Below the pieces are notes generated by a model. The model saw only the letters and a list, made by a program, of their open reading frames with translations. It was not told the origin of the DNA and made no database searches. A program made the position numbers and the translations under genes. 64,000 nucleotides of DNA from Trogon surrucura (taxonomy: Eukaryota; Chordata; Aves; Trogoniformes; Trogonidae), in assembly GCA_020746105.1 (NCBI GenBank), contig CM036632.1, positions 7,672,001 to 7,736,000 of the forward strand. Reading direction: 5' to 3'. The stretch's first letter is position 1. Every line of letters starts with the position of its first letter. Shown here piece after piece: positions 25,990 to 39,020 of this stretch.

Positions 25990-27650
25990 CTTGGATATAA
26001 ATTCCAAGGGATGTAAAATTACAGGAAAATAATAAATGCAATTCCTTGTTTATGGAAGACTTTAACTTCCCAGACATAAAGCAGAAAATAAATGCCACCA
26101 GTGATGGTGAGCTCCACTGAAGACACTGGGATGGTAAAAGATGGTTTTCTTTAAGAATCACTTAACTAGCAAGAGATGGTGTTACTTCAGTGTGTCCAAA
26201 GAGGTCCTTCACTTTGATTTACATAAGGGTAATGACAGATGGGAATGATACAGAAAGGAAACATTAGGATAACAGAAATTACAGTATCTTAGGAGAAATG
26301 AACTATTTCTTAATGCAAAAAAAATCAGGGATATGTACAATCTCTTTCCTAGTATACTGAAATAAATGGTACATGAAATTATCAGTAAAAGCAGCCAGCA
26401 TTTAATGAATTTGAATGAAAGCTTGCCTAGGACTTCAGTATAGCAAATATAATGTTTATATTCTAAAAAGTATTTTTGCAAAGTATATATAACCTAACAT
26501 GCATTTTTAAAATTCAGAATAATGCTGAGTCTTAGAACAGATTTTGAAAGAAAGAACAATTAATTGTAGGGAGGCAAACAGAATGTGAGAAAAAATACGT
26601 GATTTACCACAGTAGTGGTTGTCAGACTGAGCTAATGTATTTTGAGTAAGATAACTGTCTTTTTATAACTGAATAATGCAGTGAATTCAGTCTGCTGAAG
26701 TTGAAACAGCTCATTTGATGGAGTGCTCCATAGAAAACCATTACTTTAAGTGGAGATGACGGAGTTAATACAAAAGCAATGTGAACAAAGAGCAACAGGT
26801 TATAAAAAAAAAAGGAGCTATAAGAATAGAGCAAATTACCCGATGGTATTCCTCAGAGATCAGGCTTTGGAGCAACACCATTTAAGGTATTCTTCCATGA
26901 ATTATTAGTAATGATCAGGCCCAGCCTCAAAAAGTCTGCACGTGATACAAAGCTGGAAGTTATTGCCAATACTGAGGAGGACCAGATCATCATACTGGAA
27001 TTAGATGACCTTCTTGCCTGCAGTGATAGAAATTTAATAATGTGAACTGCAAAGTCATGTTCTTGGGATTCATCAGCTGGAAGCAATAGAGAAGGAAAAA
27101 GATCCGAGTGTTCTGATAGACTGTCAGTGTGCCAGAGCTGCCAGTAGGACACAGCTGTGGAAACACATAATGCAATGTTCAGATAGGTTAGGTGAGATGT
27201 TTAGGACAAGAAGGAAATACTGGGACTTTTAGACAAAGCACTGCTAAGATTTTGTGTGAAATACTTACGCAATTCCAGTCAACAATGTTGAAAAAGATTA
27301 GCTCAAGCCAGCATCAGTGCAGACTGGCTATCAGAATGATCACAGAAATACCAGCCTTAAGGAGAGAAGGAGCATGGTTTGTTCAGTGTCACAGTGGAAA
27401 AAGAATATGCCAGTCCTTTATAGATAGATTTTTGAGATAAATAGCATCCTTAAAGGTTAACATGATAGTGAGATTGAATTTTTTATCATATGATCAGCAG
27501 TATGTTCAGGCTAAAAACTAAAGAAAACATTTTTAACTATTCAAGGAGATCACACATTAGCATGATGTTTTAAAGAAAGCAGTAGTGGCAAGGGACCTAA
27601 ATAGTCTTAAGATGCAACTTGATGTACCCATGGAAGAGTTGTATAACTAA
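25990..27650 (+). mobile_element. Old, degraded CR1 LINE (endonuclease/RT remnants)
   Basis: Near 26055 the sequence reads GACTTTAACTTCCCAGACAT (DFNFPDI), a motif of the CR1 endonuclease domain. From about 26845 onward there are typical reverse-transcriptase-region pieces (GGTATTCCTCAGAGATCAGG, then GATACAAAGCTGGAAG). From about 27290 the C-terminal thumb region and 3' part follow, through the GGCAAGGGACCTAAATAGTC region near 27590. There are many frameshifts and stops. It is clearly older and more diverged than the copy at 5349-6392. Edges are approximate. Confidence 0.7.
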
Positions 27651-30600
27651 GTGAGAAAATGAGTCTGTGGTCAGTAAATGCTTTGGATATACCTAAAGAG
27701 GTCTGAAGCAAGACTAGATCTCTTGTTCTGTACTTCTTGTGTGTGGATCCCATGCTTCACCGAGCTTTCCGACTGCCAGAAGGTTCCACAAACAGGGAAC
27801 CAGTGGGTTTCTCCCAACACATCACCACTGCTGCACAAGTTGGCTTCTGAGGTTTTTTCACATTTCTCTGAACCGCTGGGGCTGTGCCAACCGTTCATTT
27901 TCATCCCTGAAAGATGTGTGCCTGGGAAGTGCACGCTGCACTGGATGAGACATAGCTAAACAATCCACTTCTCATCCCAGCCAGCCGTGAGCTGTACCTG
28001 GGCGTACTCATGTGTGGAAGGACCTCACGGGACCAGCTCCTCCTCCTCAGTCCCCTTCTGCTCCACTGGCTTCAGTGCAGTAGCACATCACCTAACAGCG
28101 CAGTCTGGCTCTCCCTTTTCAAATGTAATGCGCTCTCTTCCAGTGCCTAAGCTAATTGTTGGTTGAAATTTTATCCTCTACAATCTTACAGCTGAATTTT
28201 CATTTCTTAAGTGCTTGCTTTTTCTGTTCTTACTTACCTTGGTATAAATCATCAGTAACCCTCCTGTAGGGCCCCCCTCAGTAATCCAAACTGGACTTGG
28301 ATTGTCACAGAGGACTTGAGAAACTTGGGATTACTTATTATATTCTTTGCAAATACAGTTTGCCTCCTAAGAACTCGATTCAGCATCAGCTGTTCAGTCT
28401 ACATTCTCTGCCTTACTGATTTTTCTCTCTTTTATCAAAGTATGGTACGTGACAAAGAACTTCTGCTGTGATGCCATGTAAGTTCAAGGACGTCACTTCT
28501 GTACCTGCCAGAGGTGATTCTTTGAACGACTGCAGGATGGCTGACTGTTTTTATACCATCATTTTCTCTACAGCTGTCATCTTCCCCACCTTATTGTACA
28601 AGGAGAGAAAGCCAGAATAGTTCCAAAACACAGCCTTGCCAGGAAGCAAAGTAATTACCAATACTGTGTGTATTTGTTTCCGTGTCAAAATCAAAAAAAA
28701 AAGCTCATATCCCACTGTGAACTACCTGGCCAAATATCAGACCTTCTTGTACATCCAAGAAATACATACAACATCTCAAACATCCGTGGGAATAGTATTA
28801 ATATCAGTAAAAGCAACAACACATTTACCATGACTTGAACTCACCCTGTTTTGTTCCTTTTAAGCTCTGTCCTGATAATATCATAGTCTGTCTCTAGAAT
28901 CCTCATACAGCCCACTCAAGTTGTCCATCACGTGAAACCTTTCTTATTTTTATGGAGTTTTCAACATGTGAAATTCATATGAGTAACTCTGATTTCATCA
29001 TAAAATCCTCTGAAACTTGTAGCCTGTCAGGATAAGCTGGTTTATTCTCGTAGAATAAGCATAAATCCAATAGGCTCTGACTGTGCACTTAGACACTCCC
29101 GTGTCCCAGTGGATATAGCACTGCAGAATACTTCAAATCCTAAAGGACTACTTTGTTTGAAATTAGGTCTTTTATTCATTTGAGGATCCACTTTCTCAGG
29201 TTTCTACATCATAGAAGGCACCTACATAAGGTTCAGCGTGAGTGGATGTAAGTCAGGTAGCGATGCCAATGGGAGCTATACATAGTTTGATGAGAGAATC
29301 AAGACTATAAGGGAAAATCTTTCTGGAAATCAAGCCTCCACTGTGGAGAAATGCACTAGGAAAGATGGCACAGGGATGAAGGTTCCTGTACAACATACCC
29401 TGGCAGGATGAAAGGGGGTTGGGTTATCTCAGAGCTGCTCTATGCTCACCTGCAGGAACCAAAGGACTCACAGACAGAGGGAACATGAAACAACAGCGCA
29501 ACTAGAAGGGGCAGCACTAGAAACTTGCTTGACTTTGCTGCTGACATTTTGTCCATTTTGTCTCTCAATTTTTGCACTGCAGGCCAGGATTTAGTGACCT
29601 ATTATTAAATCCTCACATTCAGCAGTATGAGGTGTAGCTTTTTCTGTATATGTTCTGCAGGAAAGCGTTAACTCACAGCCTCATCCTGCTGCCTGCTGGC
29701 ACCGAAGAACCACTCATTCATCATCCCTTCCCCAGCAGCCCCAGGGCCCTTGTCCGCAGCCAAGTAGCCACAAGATGGTGCTCAGTAACCTCTCTGTGTG
29801 CACCGGGCCTGGACATCTCAGGCAGAAAGATGCTGAGCTGGGCAAGAGACAGTCCAGCAGCTGGGAGCCAAGCTGGGTGAGTACGTCCCACACTTGGTCC
29901 CTGAACAAGTGTTTGCTACATCAGTGTTTGCAAATCCTCCACCTCTATAGGTTTTACATTTTAAGAAGTCTATGAAGTGTAAAAAACATATTCAGGTAAG
30001 ATATGAGGGAGCCAAGAGACATCCTAACATCCTGCTGTCAGTCCTACCAGAAGTTGTAACCTGGCATTTGCAGCCTTACCACACTTGTCCTTCTCCTCCT
30101 GCCGAGCTCAGACAATGGAACCAAAAAGGACAAAGGCAAGAGAGCCTAAGATGTGCAGCACAAGGTAAGACCTTGTTCACATTCTCACTCCTGTTTTCCT
30201 CTCTCTTGGTCATTCCCTTCTCCCCGCCTATTTCTTTGTCTTCAGTCTCCATTCTCTGCTTCTAATGTACAGTCTCTCAGAGGACATAAAGGACACGGAC
30301 TCAGGAAGCCAACCCCTGACGGACACGTACAAAGCTTTGCTCTCCCCATCTTTGCCACGGTGGCTGCAGCGGAGCCGTGCTGCAGAGCGCATTTCAGAGA
30401 TGCATCACCTGCCTTCCCCTGCAGTCTGAAAATCAGCTTCTGTTTGAAGAACTTAATATTTACATAAACAGCACAGTGAAGACAACCAGACCTCACTGAT
30501 CACAATGAAAAGCTCTCCCTAAACAGTTCTTGATTATGACCACACTCTCTGTTATTTATATTTCTCCTGTCAAGGCAGGTCAGGCCATGTATGCTTTATT

Positions 30601-33600
30601 CACATAACCATGTCAACGTGCATCGTATGCAACGTGCTACCTGTGTCGAGACGAGCTGGCCAAGATTAAGTATTAGGTATCTGTATTTATTTATATTGTA
30701 CTTCATCTCAGAACAGGTGGTCTCCCTGATTTCTTGGCATCACCAGCATGTGTGAGGCCCGTTCTTGCTTGCACTGACGTCTGTGGCTGCTATAGTTGCA
30801 TGACTTATCCCTGGGTAATGCCAACTAAATCAAAATTATGTTTATGCATAAGAACTGCTTTATTTTTCAGGCATCCAGCTTTAGTGCAGGCAGCTAAAAA
30901 ATGCTTTCCCTTCTTTGCTTCTTAATACCTTGTCAGAATTTGATTAGGGCATTATCCCTTCAATCCTTCCAGGACCAGCCTTTAAGCCACAGAATTCACA
31001 CTTCTTCTCCATCCTATTCCTATGACGTTTCCTCTTAGGCAAACTGTGCCTGCTCCATGATTGCAGAGGTCTCCAAAAATAATCTAATATGCAAGGACTG
31101 ACTGCCAGGCGGGTGTAGAATTTAATGAGTACACACACAGTGGCCACATCCTTTTCAGAGACTAGTTCCATAGTTGTTGACCATTACATACCTAGAAGGT
31201 GTTATGAAGTGCAAGGTACGTGTTTGAGATAAATAAAAACCCACTGCCATTGCTCCGAATCACCCTCCAGGAGCACCACAGCAACATCAGAGCCATTAAA
31301 AAGCCTCCAGTGGCACTGTGCCCATTGACCCTGGTGAGATAGCTTTGAGCCACTGCTGAAAGCCTCAGCTAAGCTAGAGGAGCCACCATTTATCCTTCCA
31401 CTTCAGTTTTAGTCAGGCCAGTTCATTTGCCCAGCTTGATCCCTCTACTGCTCCAGCAATGATTATTCAACATACAGCATTCCTTCGACCCTTGTAAGAG
31501 CAGAGTACTCCACAGCTGACTGCTCCGACAGCAGAGTTTAAGTCATACCTCATCCAAAAGCGCAGCCCTGCGCATCCGCTATGAAAAGCCGGAAGGCCTC
31601 AATTCCCACCCCACAGCTTCACCGCTTGGGAGCAACTCCTGCACCTTTAAATGTCACTCAGAAATCACAGAGATGCATTACCACATCCATGACCAGGTGC
31701 CATTTGCTGTTGCCCCTTTGTCAATCAAAACAATCAACATCATCAGTTACTCTCACAGTTTCGAAAAGGCCACTTTCAAAGGACAGCGGTAGCGCAGCAG
31801 AGAAAGATGTGCTCGCTTCCCCATTGCTCGTTTCAGCTTTGGGAGTTCTATAATCTAGCCATAAACAGCGACTGTTAATTCTAGTTAAGTTCCAGATCTT
31901 CACATACCAAAGTAAGATAAAACTACAATGTGTTTATACATTTGTGCTTTATTTAAAGGAGACACACTGAGGCAAACGTAAGTGCATGGCTGCCAGCTGA
32001 CTGAGCTACAGTCAAAATCTGCGTCATCTTTACCCACATCTTTACCCTGGCTTAGTCGGTAACATCACTTAAAACATTCTCTGCTCCTGAGACTAATCTG
32101 ACTTACGTATTTATTTTTGCACGTCTCCAAATCTCAGTACAACAGCTATCTCCCAAAGAATGTGGATTTTGAAACAAAAAATAAAAACAAAACCAGATCC
32201 AAATAGGAGACTCATTCTAGATTTGAACCTTTCCCTCTTTCTTTCACACAAATACTGTTATTCTAGGCTTCATGAAAGTAGCTGTTGGGAAGCTGTGTAA
32301 AAATGGAAAGCTTTAAATTTTTTATTTAGAAAAAAAGCAAACTAGAGAAATTATCTTCTGATTACTCTTTATCTGATGCTGGAGGGTTGTTTTAAAAAAC
32401 TATTTATCTATTAAAAATGTAATTTCCTTTTATCACCAAAGGTTTTTTTAATACATGACGGATCACTGGTACACGGTAGAAAGTCACATGTTACGTTTTC
32501 AGGGTGAAAGATTCTTAAAACCCAAAATTATTACAGAATCATTACCGTGAGCATGGTAATTGTTGATCCTGTAACAACTAATATACCCAATTACCAGCAG
32601 AGAAGAAATGACTGACCCTTTCTCTCGACCTGCAGCCCCCTGCCCCATCTTCTGGGCAAAAGGGGGCTGAACGGGGTGGCGAGTTTGCAGCCAGGCCACT
32701 CCGAGCAATCTCACGCTGAAGTACCAGTGTACTGGGTTTGTGACACAATGCTGGCAGATGTCAGCTCTACCCCTAGCTCCAACATGGCTTTCCGAGTACA
32801 GCGTTGTGCTGCCACAGCACACAACCACGCGTCGGCCACACCATGAGCACAGCTCCACTTTGGTCACCGCATCCGAGGGTCACTTTAGTGCACCCAAGTC
32901 AGTGCAGGTGGAGGGTTAACGTCGCCCCGTGTCAGCACGTCGCTTCTGAGCTTCAGTAAGCTAGGGATCTTGTGTCTGCGCTGAAGAATGATTCATTTTA
33001 AAAGAATGTAGGTATCAAAATGCAGGCAGTTCTCCAACTACATACAAGTTAGACTATCTGTTTCTTGCTGATACAAATTTTCACACACTAGGGGGGAAAA
33101 GTGCTGGTTTCATGCATCACTTTGCACTGGATTGTGTCCAGTTGCTTTACTTATCATTATGCAACTTAACCCAAGGCAATTCAACACCCAAAGACAAAAT
33201 TAGAAATACATAAATATATTTGCACTGTTTCTTTGCTCTCCATAACAATATTTGTTTCACTCCTCAACCCAAGATGAACTGCGCAGCACAAAATGAAATA
33301 TAGAAAGAATACCAACAATTTTCTTTATCTGCATTGAGTATTTTATTATTTATTACTGTCTTGCATAGCAGATCAGATGGGACTATTGCCATTTAAAATA
33401 AAACTAACATCCTGATTACTGGAAAAATTCATACACGGACCAAATCTACCATAAAGCTGCCCTATATCAGGAAAAATTTCAATTGACTTCCAGTAGGAGT
33501 TACTCAATAGAGGGATAAACAAGGACTCAGGCCTAATATGACCCAAATTGTGTTTTTACCGAAATGAAGAACTTGCAGAAAAACGGGGAAAAAAAAAAAA

Positions 33601-33920
33601 AAGAAACAGCCTGGTTTTAAGTACAATTTTTCATCTCCATAATTAATTAATGGTAACTAGCAAGTTCATGCAACACCTTATTATGTCATTAAAGAAATTA
33701 GCCACATTTTGGTTATAGGGAAACAGCATCTTATGTAACACACAGGAACAACTTTCTGATACTTGTGCACTGAGTAGGACCCGTTCCCTAGACTCACCTA
33801 CCTTGTAATGAAGCAGTTTGTAGCACAAGAATCTACTCAACAGACACTGAGGCGCTATCACCGTTTGCCCTTTCAACTTGTTACCCTCTTTTAGGGACAA
33901 AGCTATCACTTCACTATCAC
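27651..33920. other. Intergenic DNA without recognised genes
   Basis: No supported gene. The segment 27660-27960 has overlapping ORFs on both strands with no recognised domain. The segment 29650-30170 contains three strong plus-strand splice donor matches and one candidate short exon (30112-30164). A patch with more CpG lies at about 32620-32960 and carries a 122-codon minus-strand ORF (32499-32867) that I do not recognise. A poly-A run occurs near 33589-33603. Confidence 0.5.
30112..30164 (+). other. Candidate short exon of an unassigned transcript
   Basis: A pyrimidine-rich tract followed by CGAGCTCAG makes a good acceptor ending at 30111. The 53-base segment contains ACAATGGAA, a strong initiation context, with an open frame of basic residues (MEPKRTKAREPKMCST), and ends at CAAG followed by GTAAGACC, a strong donor. 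Two further strong donors lie upstream at about 29880 (GTGAGT) and 29996 (GTAAGA). I do not recognise the peptide. It may belong to a lncRNA or be a chance pairing of splice motifs. Confidence 0.2.
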
Positions 33921-33987
33921 TTTTGGACTAGATGATCTTTGAGGTCCCTTCCAACCTTTAACATTCTGTGATTCTGTGATTCTGTGA
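33921..33987 (+). mobile_element. CR1 LINE 3' tail
   Basis: Contains GGACTAGATGATCTTTGAGG, GTCCCTTCCAACC and then three copies of ATTCTGTG at the 3' end, the standard CR1 terminus. Only about 67 bases are present. Confidence 0.9.
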
Positions 33988-34593
33988 AACTCTGGCGTGT
34001 TTGGTGTTTTCTCTTTGCACTGAAAATCTTCTTTGAACAAATTAAAAAGAATGAAAAATGTGAAAAGAAAGGAATACCTGAGTGAAGCATGTTAGAAAAG
34101 AAAAAGAGAGCAGCATCTAGAAATAAAATTCATTGCAGATAAAAGTCTTTACCTCAGCTTCAGTACATAGCTGTTTGCCCTGCTTGAGTAGCCATAAAAC
34201 ATGTGACAAGCAAAGCTTTTATGATTTAATATTGATCCAGAGAAAAGACAGAATAAAGAACTTTCAAAATGGATACTTAACAGAAAAGTTCTCTTAAAAA
34301 TATGCAATCACTGTTGTTGTCATTCTTCTAATGATTTTACTATAAATAAGGCTGTAGGATATCTCATAAGAAGCTGTATAACGCAAGTTTACACATGCTT
34401 TCAAAGTTATTTCTCTGTGCAAGACAAATCACATGCTATTGATTTTCTATTTTGGACCTAACTGGACTAAATAATTTAGGCAAAAAATAAGGTTACCTTA
34501 TCAAGGAAAAATTTAACTGAACTGTATAAACTAACAGAGATTTTATTCTATGTGTGACTTTGTCTATGGTGATGGAGAACCATACTTTGATTT

Positions 34594-34876
34594 GATAGGA
34601 CAAGGGGTAATGGGCTGAAACTGGAACATAAGAGGTTCCGCCTAAACTCAAGAAGAAACTTCTTCTCAGTGAGGGTGACGGAACACTGGAACAGGCTGCC
34701 CAGAGAGGCTGTGGAGTCTCCTTCTCTGGAGACATTCAAGACCTGCCTGGACACGTTTCTGTGTGGCATAGTCTAGGCATTCCTGCTCTGGCAGGGGGAT
34801 TGGACTTGATGATCTTTCGAGGTCCCTTCCAATCCCTAACATTCTATGATTCTATGATTCTATGATTCTATGATTC
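34594..34876 (+). mobile_element. CR1 LINE 3' fragment with expanded ATTCTATG tail
   Basis: About 280 bases of the CR1 3' region: the GATAGGACAAGGGGTAATGG block, the AGAAACTTCTTCTCAGTGAG region, CTGGAACAGGCTGCCCAGAG, then GGTCCCTTCCAATCCC and five ATTCTATG-type repeats. It is well preserved compared with the other CR1 pieces here and lies about 0.6 kb from the tail at 33921. Confidence 0.95.
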
Positions 34877-35665
34877 AAGGCAGGTGCAGCAGATGGCAGA
34901 GGGAGGCACCGACCAACACGACGCTCACCGGGATCACTGACTGTCCAGGGCCACAGCGAGGCTCAACATCAGCATTAGAATTCAGATATCCCATCCTGGG
35001 TGTTGCGTATGTCTCTGTGATAAGCATAAATGATTTAAATGTAATGACACAAGGTACCTGGTGGGAGAAGTACAGAATGTGCAATAGTGGGGTCCAGCTT
35101 TGTACCTGCTGTAGGGTCCTAACAGAGCAGATCCCTGTTCCTAAACTCAGCTCATGTGAACTATTCAGCCAAATACCAACCCGTTGCCATTTCTGAGGAT
35201 CCTGCAACCATTGCTGTCTCAAGAGTGTCTAATTTCTCATTATACTGAGAATCATATTTTTTCTTTGATCTTGTTGAAATGTTCCTCTTTTGACTGGAAA
35301 GGAAATTTAAGAATAAGGCTAGTATTCTGAAGAATATGACAGATAATAACCACATTGCCTTAACAGAAACTTCCGTGTGTTTTCACAGAGACGGAGTTTA
35401 CAAAATAGGCTTCACTAATAATAATACTACGACGGCTTTAACCACGGTGAGGGAGAGGATGAAAAATTTATAGAGCTTGCTAAAAACAAGGGCACTATTT
35501 AATTTTAAATTAAAGTAGTAGAGAAACAAAGAAAGATTCAATTCATACTAATGATCCATGGCTTCTGTATCTATCAGATTCACCTCATTAAGCAGCTTCC
35601 CAATGCTAATTATATTATAATTTTAATGGGAAACATTTGTCTTATTGCAGTCCAGATTCTGTTGG

Positions 35666-35703
35666 CACTGAAGTCAGTGGGAATTTTGCCACTGACTCCA
35701 GTG
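35666..35703. repeat. Palindromic hairpin, probable ancient dispersed repeat core
   Basis: The arms CACTGAAGTCAGTGG (35666-35680) and CCACTGACTCCAGTG (35689-35703) are almost perfect inverted repeats around an 8-base spacer. Related half-copies with the CCA(C/T)TGACTTC core occur near 3523, 22075, 33480 and 61098. I believe similar elements are widespread in sauropsid genomes, but I cannot name the family with confidence. Confidence 0.55.
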
Positions 35704-38700
35704 GAAACAGGAAGTGTCTGTATAGCAGGCACTTACAAATATCGTATGTTTGTCCCTTTAATTTATAAACAATTGCTTTGCTTAGAAGGCTGAATCTCCA
35801 GTCTCTGTAAAAAAAGACATGGAATTTCCTTGTCTTGGACCCAGAAACACTGTGTAGGCTGTGTATTGTATTTAGTCCTGTAAGGGAAAGCTAATTTCAT
35901 TCTGCAACCTCATCTGTTCTCTAGTCAATACAGAAATGACAGCAGCAGCCTTTGAGAGAGCCGTGTCCAGCTCTCATCAGCCACAGTGACTGTCACTGTG
36001 CTACGTGAGCCGGCAAGACTGAAGTGGCAGGACACCGGGGTATTGCTGGTCTCCCACAGAGGCAGGGATACCCAGAGTGAGACGTACTGATACTTTAACT
36101 AGATTCATTTGCCCAAAAAACTATTTCTGGTCAGGGGGATTCCCTAATGCAGGATAAAACCATCTGATTACCATCAGTTGCTATGAAGTGAATTCTCTGA
36201 GCATCGTCTTCTTATAAAGCTATGAACACAAAAAATCATCACGGCAAGTCTGACACTGCTACCACACAAGTGGTCCTTCCATGCACAGGGCAAAATCTTT
36301 TCCAAGTGCTAGTGACTTCAAATTGTTCTTAAAATTGTCCATCCAGGTGAATTTAAATACAAAGTTAAGAGGCCACAACTTCAATGCTGAGAAACTCTAA
36401 AGTCTTTTAAGAATGAAAAGCAAAGACAAAATAATATAAATAGGAGCATGTAATAAATTTCACTGTTGTCATACTTACTAATGCAATACCAAAAAACCCG
36501 TTATGTAGGCACTTTACCCTCATCAAAACAAGTTAAGAGATTGATTCCACAATCTATATTCATTAAATTCCCACTCAATCCTTACCAGAGCTCTGTTTAG
36601 AAATTTGCCAAGACTCCTGTTTCCTACAACTTCACAGCTGTAGAATTTACAATCCGGTTCGCCCCCAAGCAAACGTTGCCTGCAGAAATGTCCAATGATG
36701 CAAACAATCTCGGAAAGATCTGGAAAGTGCTCAACATTCCTCAGAACAGAAATAGCCATTACCACCAGGGAAAGACTCCTGCCACATATGACTCAAAGAA
36801 ATGGACTTTAGAACATTAATTGTGTTTCAAAACTGACACAATACAGAGAGCACATTGCATTGGTCTGGGGAGCGGGCCTCATGTTCAGTGCTAAGAAGAG
36901 GCACTTTGCCCAGGTTTTCCACTGTATTAGCAGCTTCTACTATGACATTTACCGGCAGATTTTTAGAACTCAGCAGCATTCGGCATGCGGCTCTTTCAAA
37001 AACCTAACTCTAGTAGTCTCATGTTATCAACTACAAGAAAAAGGCAAAAATAGGTGTTTTGTCCACACTGGGCAGGAGACACACTCTTAGCTCTAATGAC
37101 ATGCTCTAGGCATCATCAGAAAATCTGTCCCTTCTCCCTAGTTTGTCAAGGTTGCACTTTTTCACTTGCATGAAAAGAAAGGAAATAGCAACACTGCGGG
37201 GAAAAGAGACTAAAGCCTTGAGAGTAAAAAATTGGATGCATTTAAAGAAAATATCTTCCACGTATTTACCTCAGAACCATAGCTCTTGCCCCAAACAAGC
37301 ACAAGCTGATGAAATTTGAAATCAGTCTGTGGGCTGTAATCAACAGGAAAAGCTAGAGGGAACTTGGATTCCAGTGACTCTTCTGGGTGTGGAGGCAGAG
37401 TGTATTACCCAACCACAGAACTCAGTGTTTTTGTTAAATATAGCCCTAAAGTCTCACTATGCTTGAAAGTATGTGTCAGCTTTATCTGCATTGACCAGTC
37501 TGTAATTTTACACCCTGTCAGGGATCTGTAAAAACAGTCTTAACACGAACTAGGTCTCTTTAGCTCACTGAGAGCCTGTCCTTTTAGAAAACCCTGGCGT
37601 AGGAAGAAAAATTCACGGTCTTTCTCAATTTGCTTTTGCACCAAGACCACACCGTTAGTGTAGTGAGCAGCAGCACAAGGGAGACAGTTCCTACGCCGGT
37701 ATTATTCAGCTTTTTTCCGTATAAGCCACAGTGGAAGTAAGATACACGATCCAAAACTAGAGTTTTGAAAAAAACATTTAAGAATCCTAGAAAGATGTCT
37801 ACTTTCCTTTTAGAATTTTAGTGGAGAGAATCTCTCACCAACTAGAGGGATCCATTAAGTTTCTTTTATTTGCTATATAATTCATTGTTATCAATGAATT
37901 ACATTAATAGCAGCAAAAATGAAGAATCTTCAAGGCATTCTTTAATGCTCAGGTTTCTAATCCTGATGCAATTATCTCTTAAATTAAACCCTCTGACACG
38001 ATCAGGTAAACAAGTCTGTTAGTCACTAAGTCTGCGTGGTTCTCTTAAGAACGGTGCTAAAGCCATCATGGGGATTTTGGGTCAGCTGAGACACAGGATA
38101 TCTGATCTAGCAGATCCTAACTGGAATTTCCTTAGTAGCTGAAACAGTAGAGGACCAGCTGAATTATCAAATTCAACGGACAACTTAAAATGGTCCTAAA
38201 TTAACTGGTGAAGTTAAACATACTGATTTGCTTTTGCTAGGCTGGAGCGCAGGGAAACAAAGATCATTTTGAAAAGCGTTGAGTCAAATTAATTTGATTC
38301 CAAATGGAGCTAATAATTTTTGTATCTTAAGCCTTTTTCACCCTAACACCCTTCAAAATAATCAGAAAAGGCACATACATTGAAATCTCCTGTTTGTTGC
38401 TTTAATTGTGAACATTTCTCATCTATAATTCTATGCTTTTTTAATCTCTTCCATCTGCTCCACACATGTTCATGCATTCCCTGGACACAGACAGACACTT
38501 TAGTAATTACATTAGCTCAGTTCTGAATTTCTTACACCAAGCCCATGTCATCACGAGCAGGTAGGTGAGCCTGTTTAGTCTTACTCCTACTGCTTGTAGC
38601 AGGGCTGTAAAATTGTTGCAGCAACTGGCCTGCAGTCCAGTGTTTGCACTGGGAAGCTCGCACTGTCAGATCGCTCCAGGGAAACAAATCGCTGCTCTAT

Positions 38701-38841
38701 TTCAGTGGGGCTTACCCAGATTATTTTATATAAACAAGAAAAAACTCTAACTCTCCTCAGTTATATGTAATGAGGCAGCATCTCAGAAAAAAAAAAAAAA
38801 GCTCTGTGAAAAGCTGAATTTCAGGGTATTTTTCTCCCTAG

Positions 38842-39020
38842 AGGCACCTGGCACAGCAGCAATCTCCAGAGGCTGCCATGGGCTCTAAGCGGGTTCACTG
38901 GAGCAGGAGAGATAACACCAGCCGGAGCAGCCTGGCCTCATCCCAGAGCCGGGCTCCCAAATCCCACCTCCCAGGCAACATTCCTACACAGGGGATCCTC
39001 CAGAGTGCAGTCTCCAGGAG
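38842..39020 (+). other. Candidate coding exon, unrecognised
   Basis: TTTTTCTCCCTAG forms a good acceptor ending at 38841, and GGAG followed by GTTTGT is a plausible donor after 39020. The frame is open from the acceptor, with an in-frame TAG coinciding with the splice site. GCTGCCATGG at 38878 is a near-ideal initiation context. The peptide from that ATG is basic and Ser/Arg-rich (MGSKRVHWSRRDNTSRSSLA, then SQSRAPKSHLPGNIPTQG and onward); unspliced it ends at 39129 after 83 codons. I do not recognise a family. It could be a real exon, an exon of a lncRNA, or a decayed gene remnant. Confidence 0.25.

Noticed and set aside
27671-27959. Overlapping ORFs on both strands
   Set aside because: Three overlapping frames are open at once, none with a recognisable domain.
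32725-32745. GTGTACTGGGTTTGTGACAC as a possible left end of an avian LTR
   Set aside because: Only about 14 bases resemble LTR starts I remember from bird ERVs; the following sequence does not continue the match.
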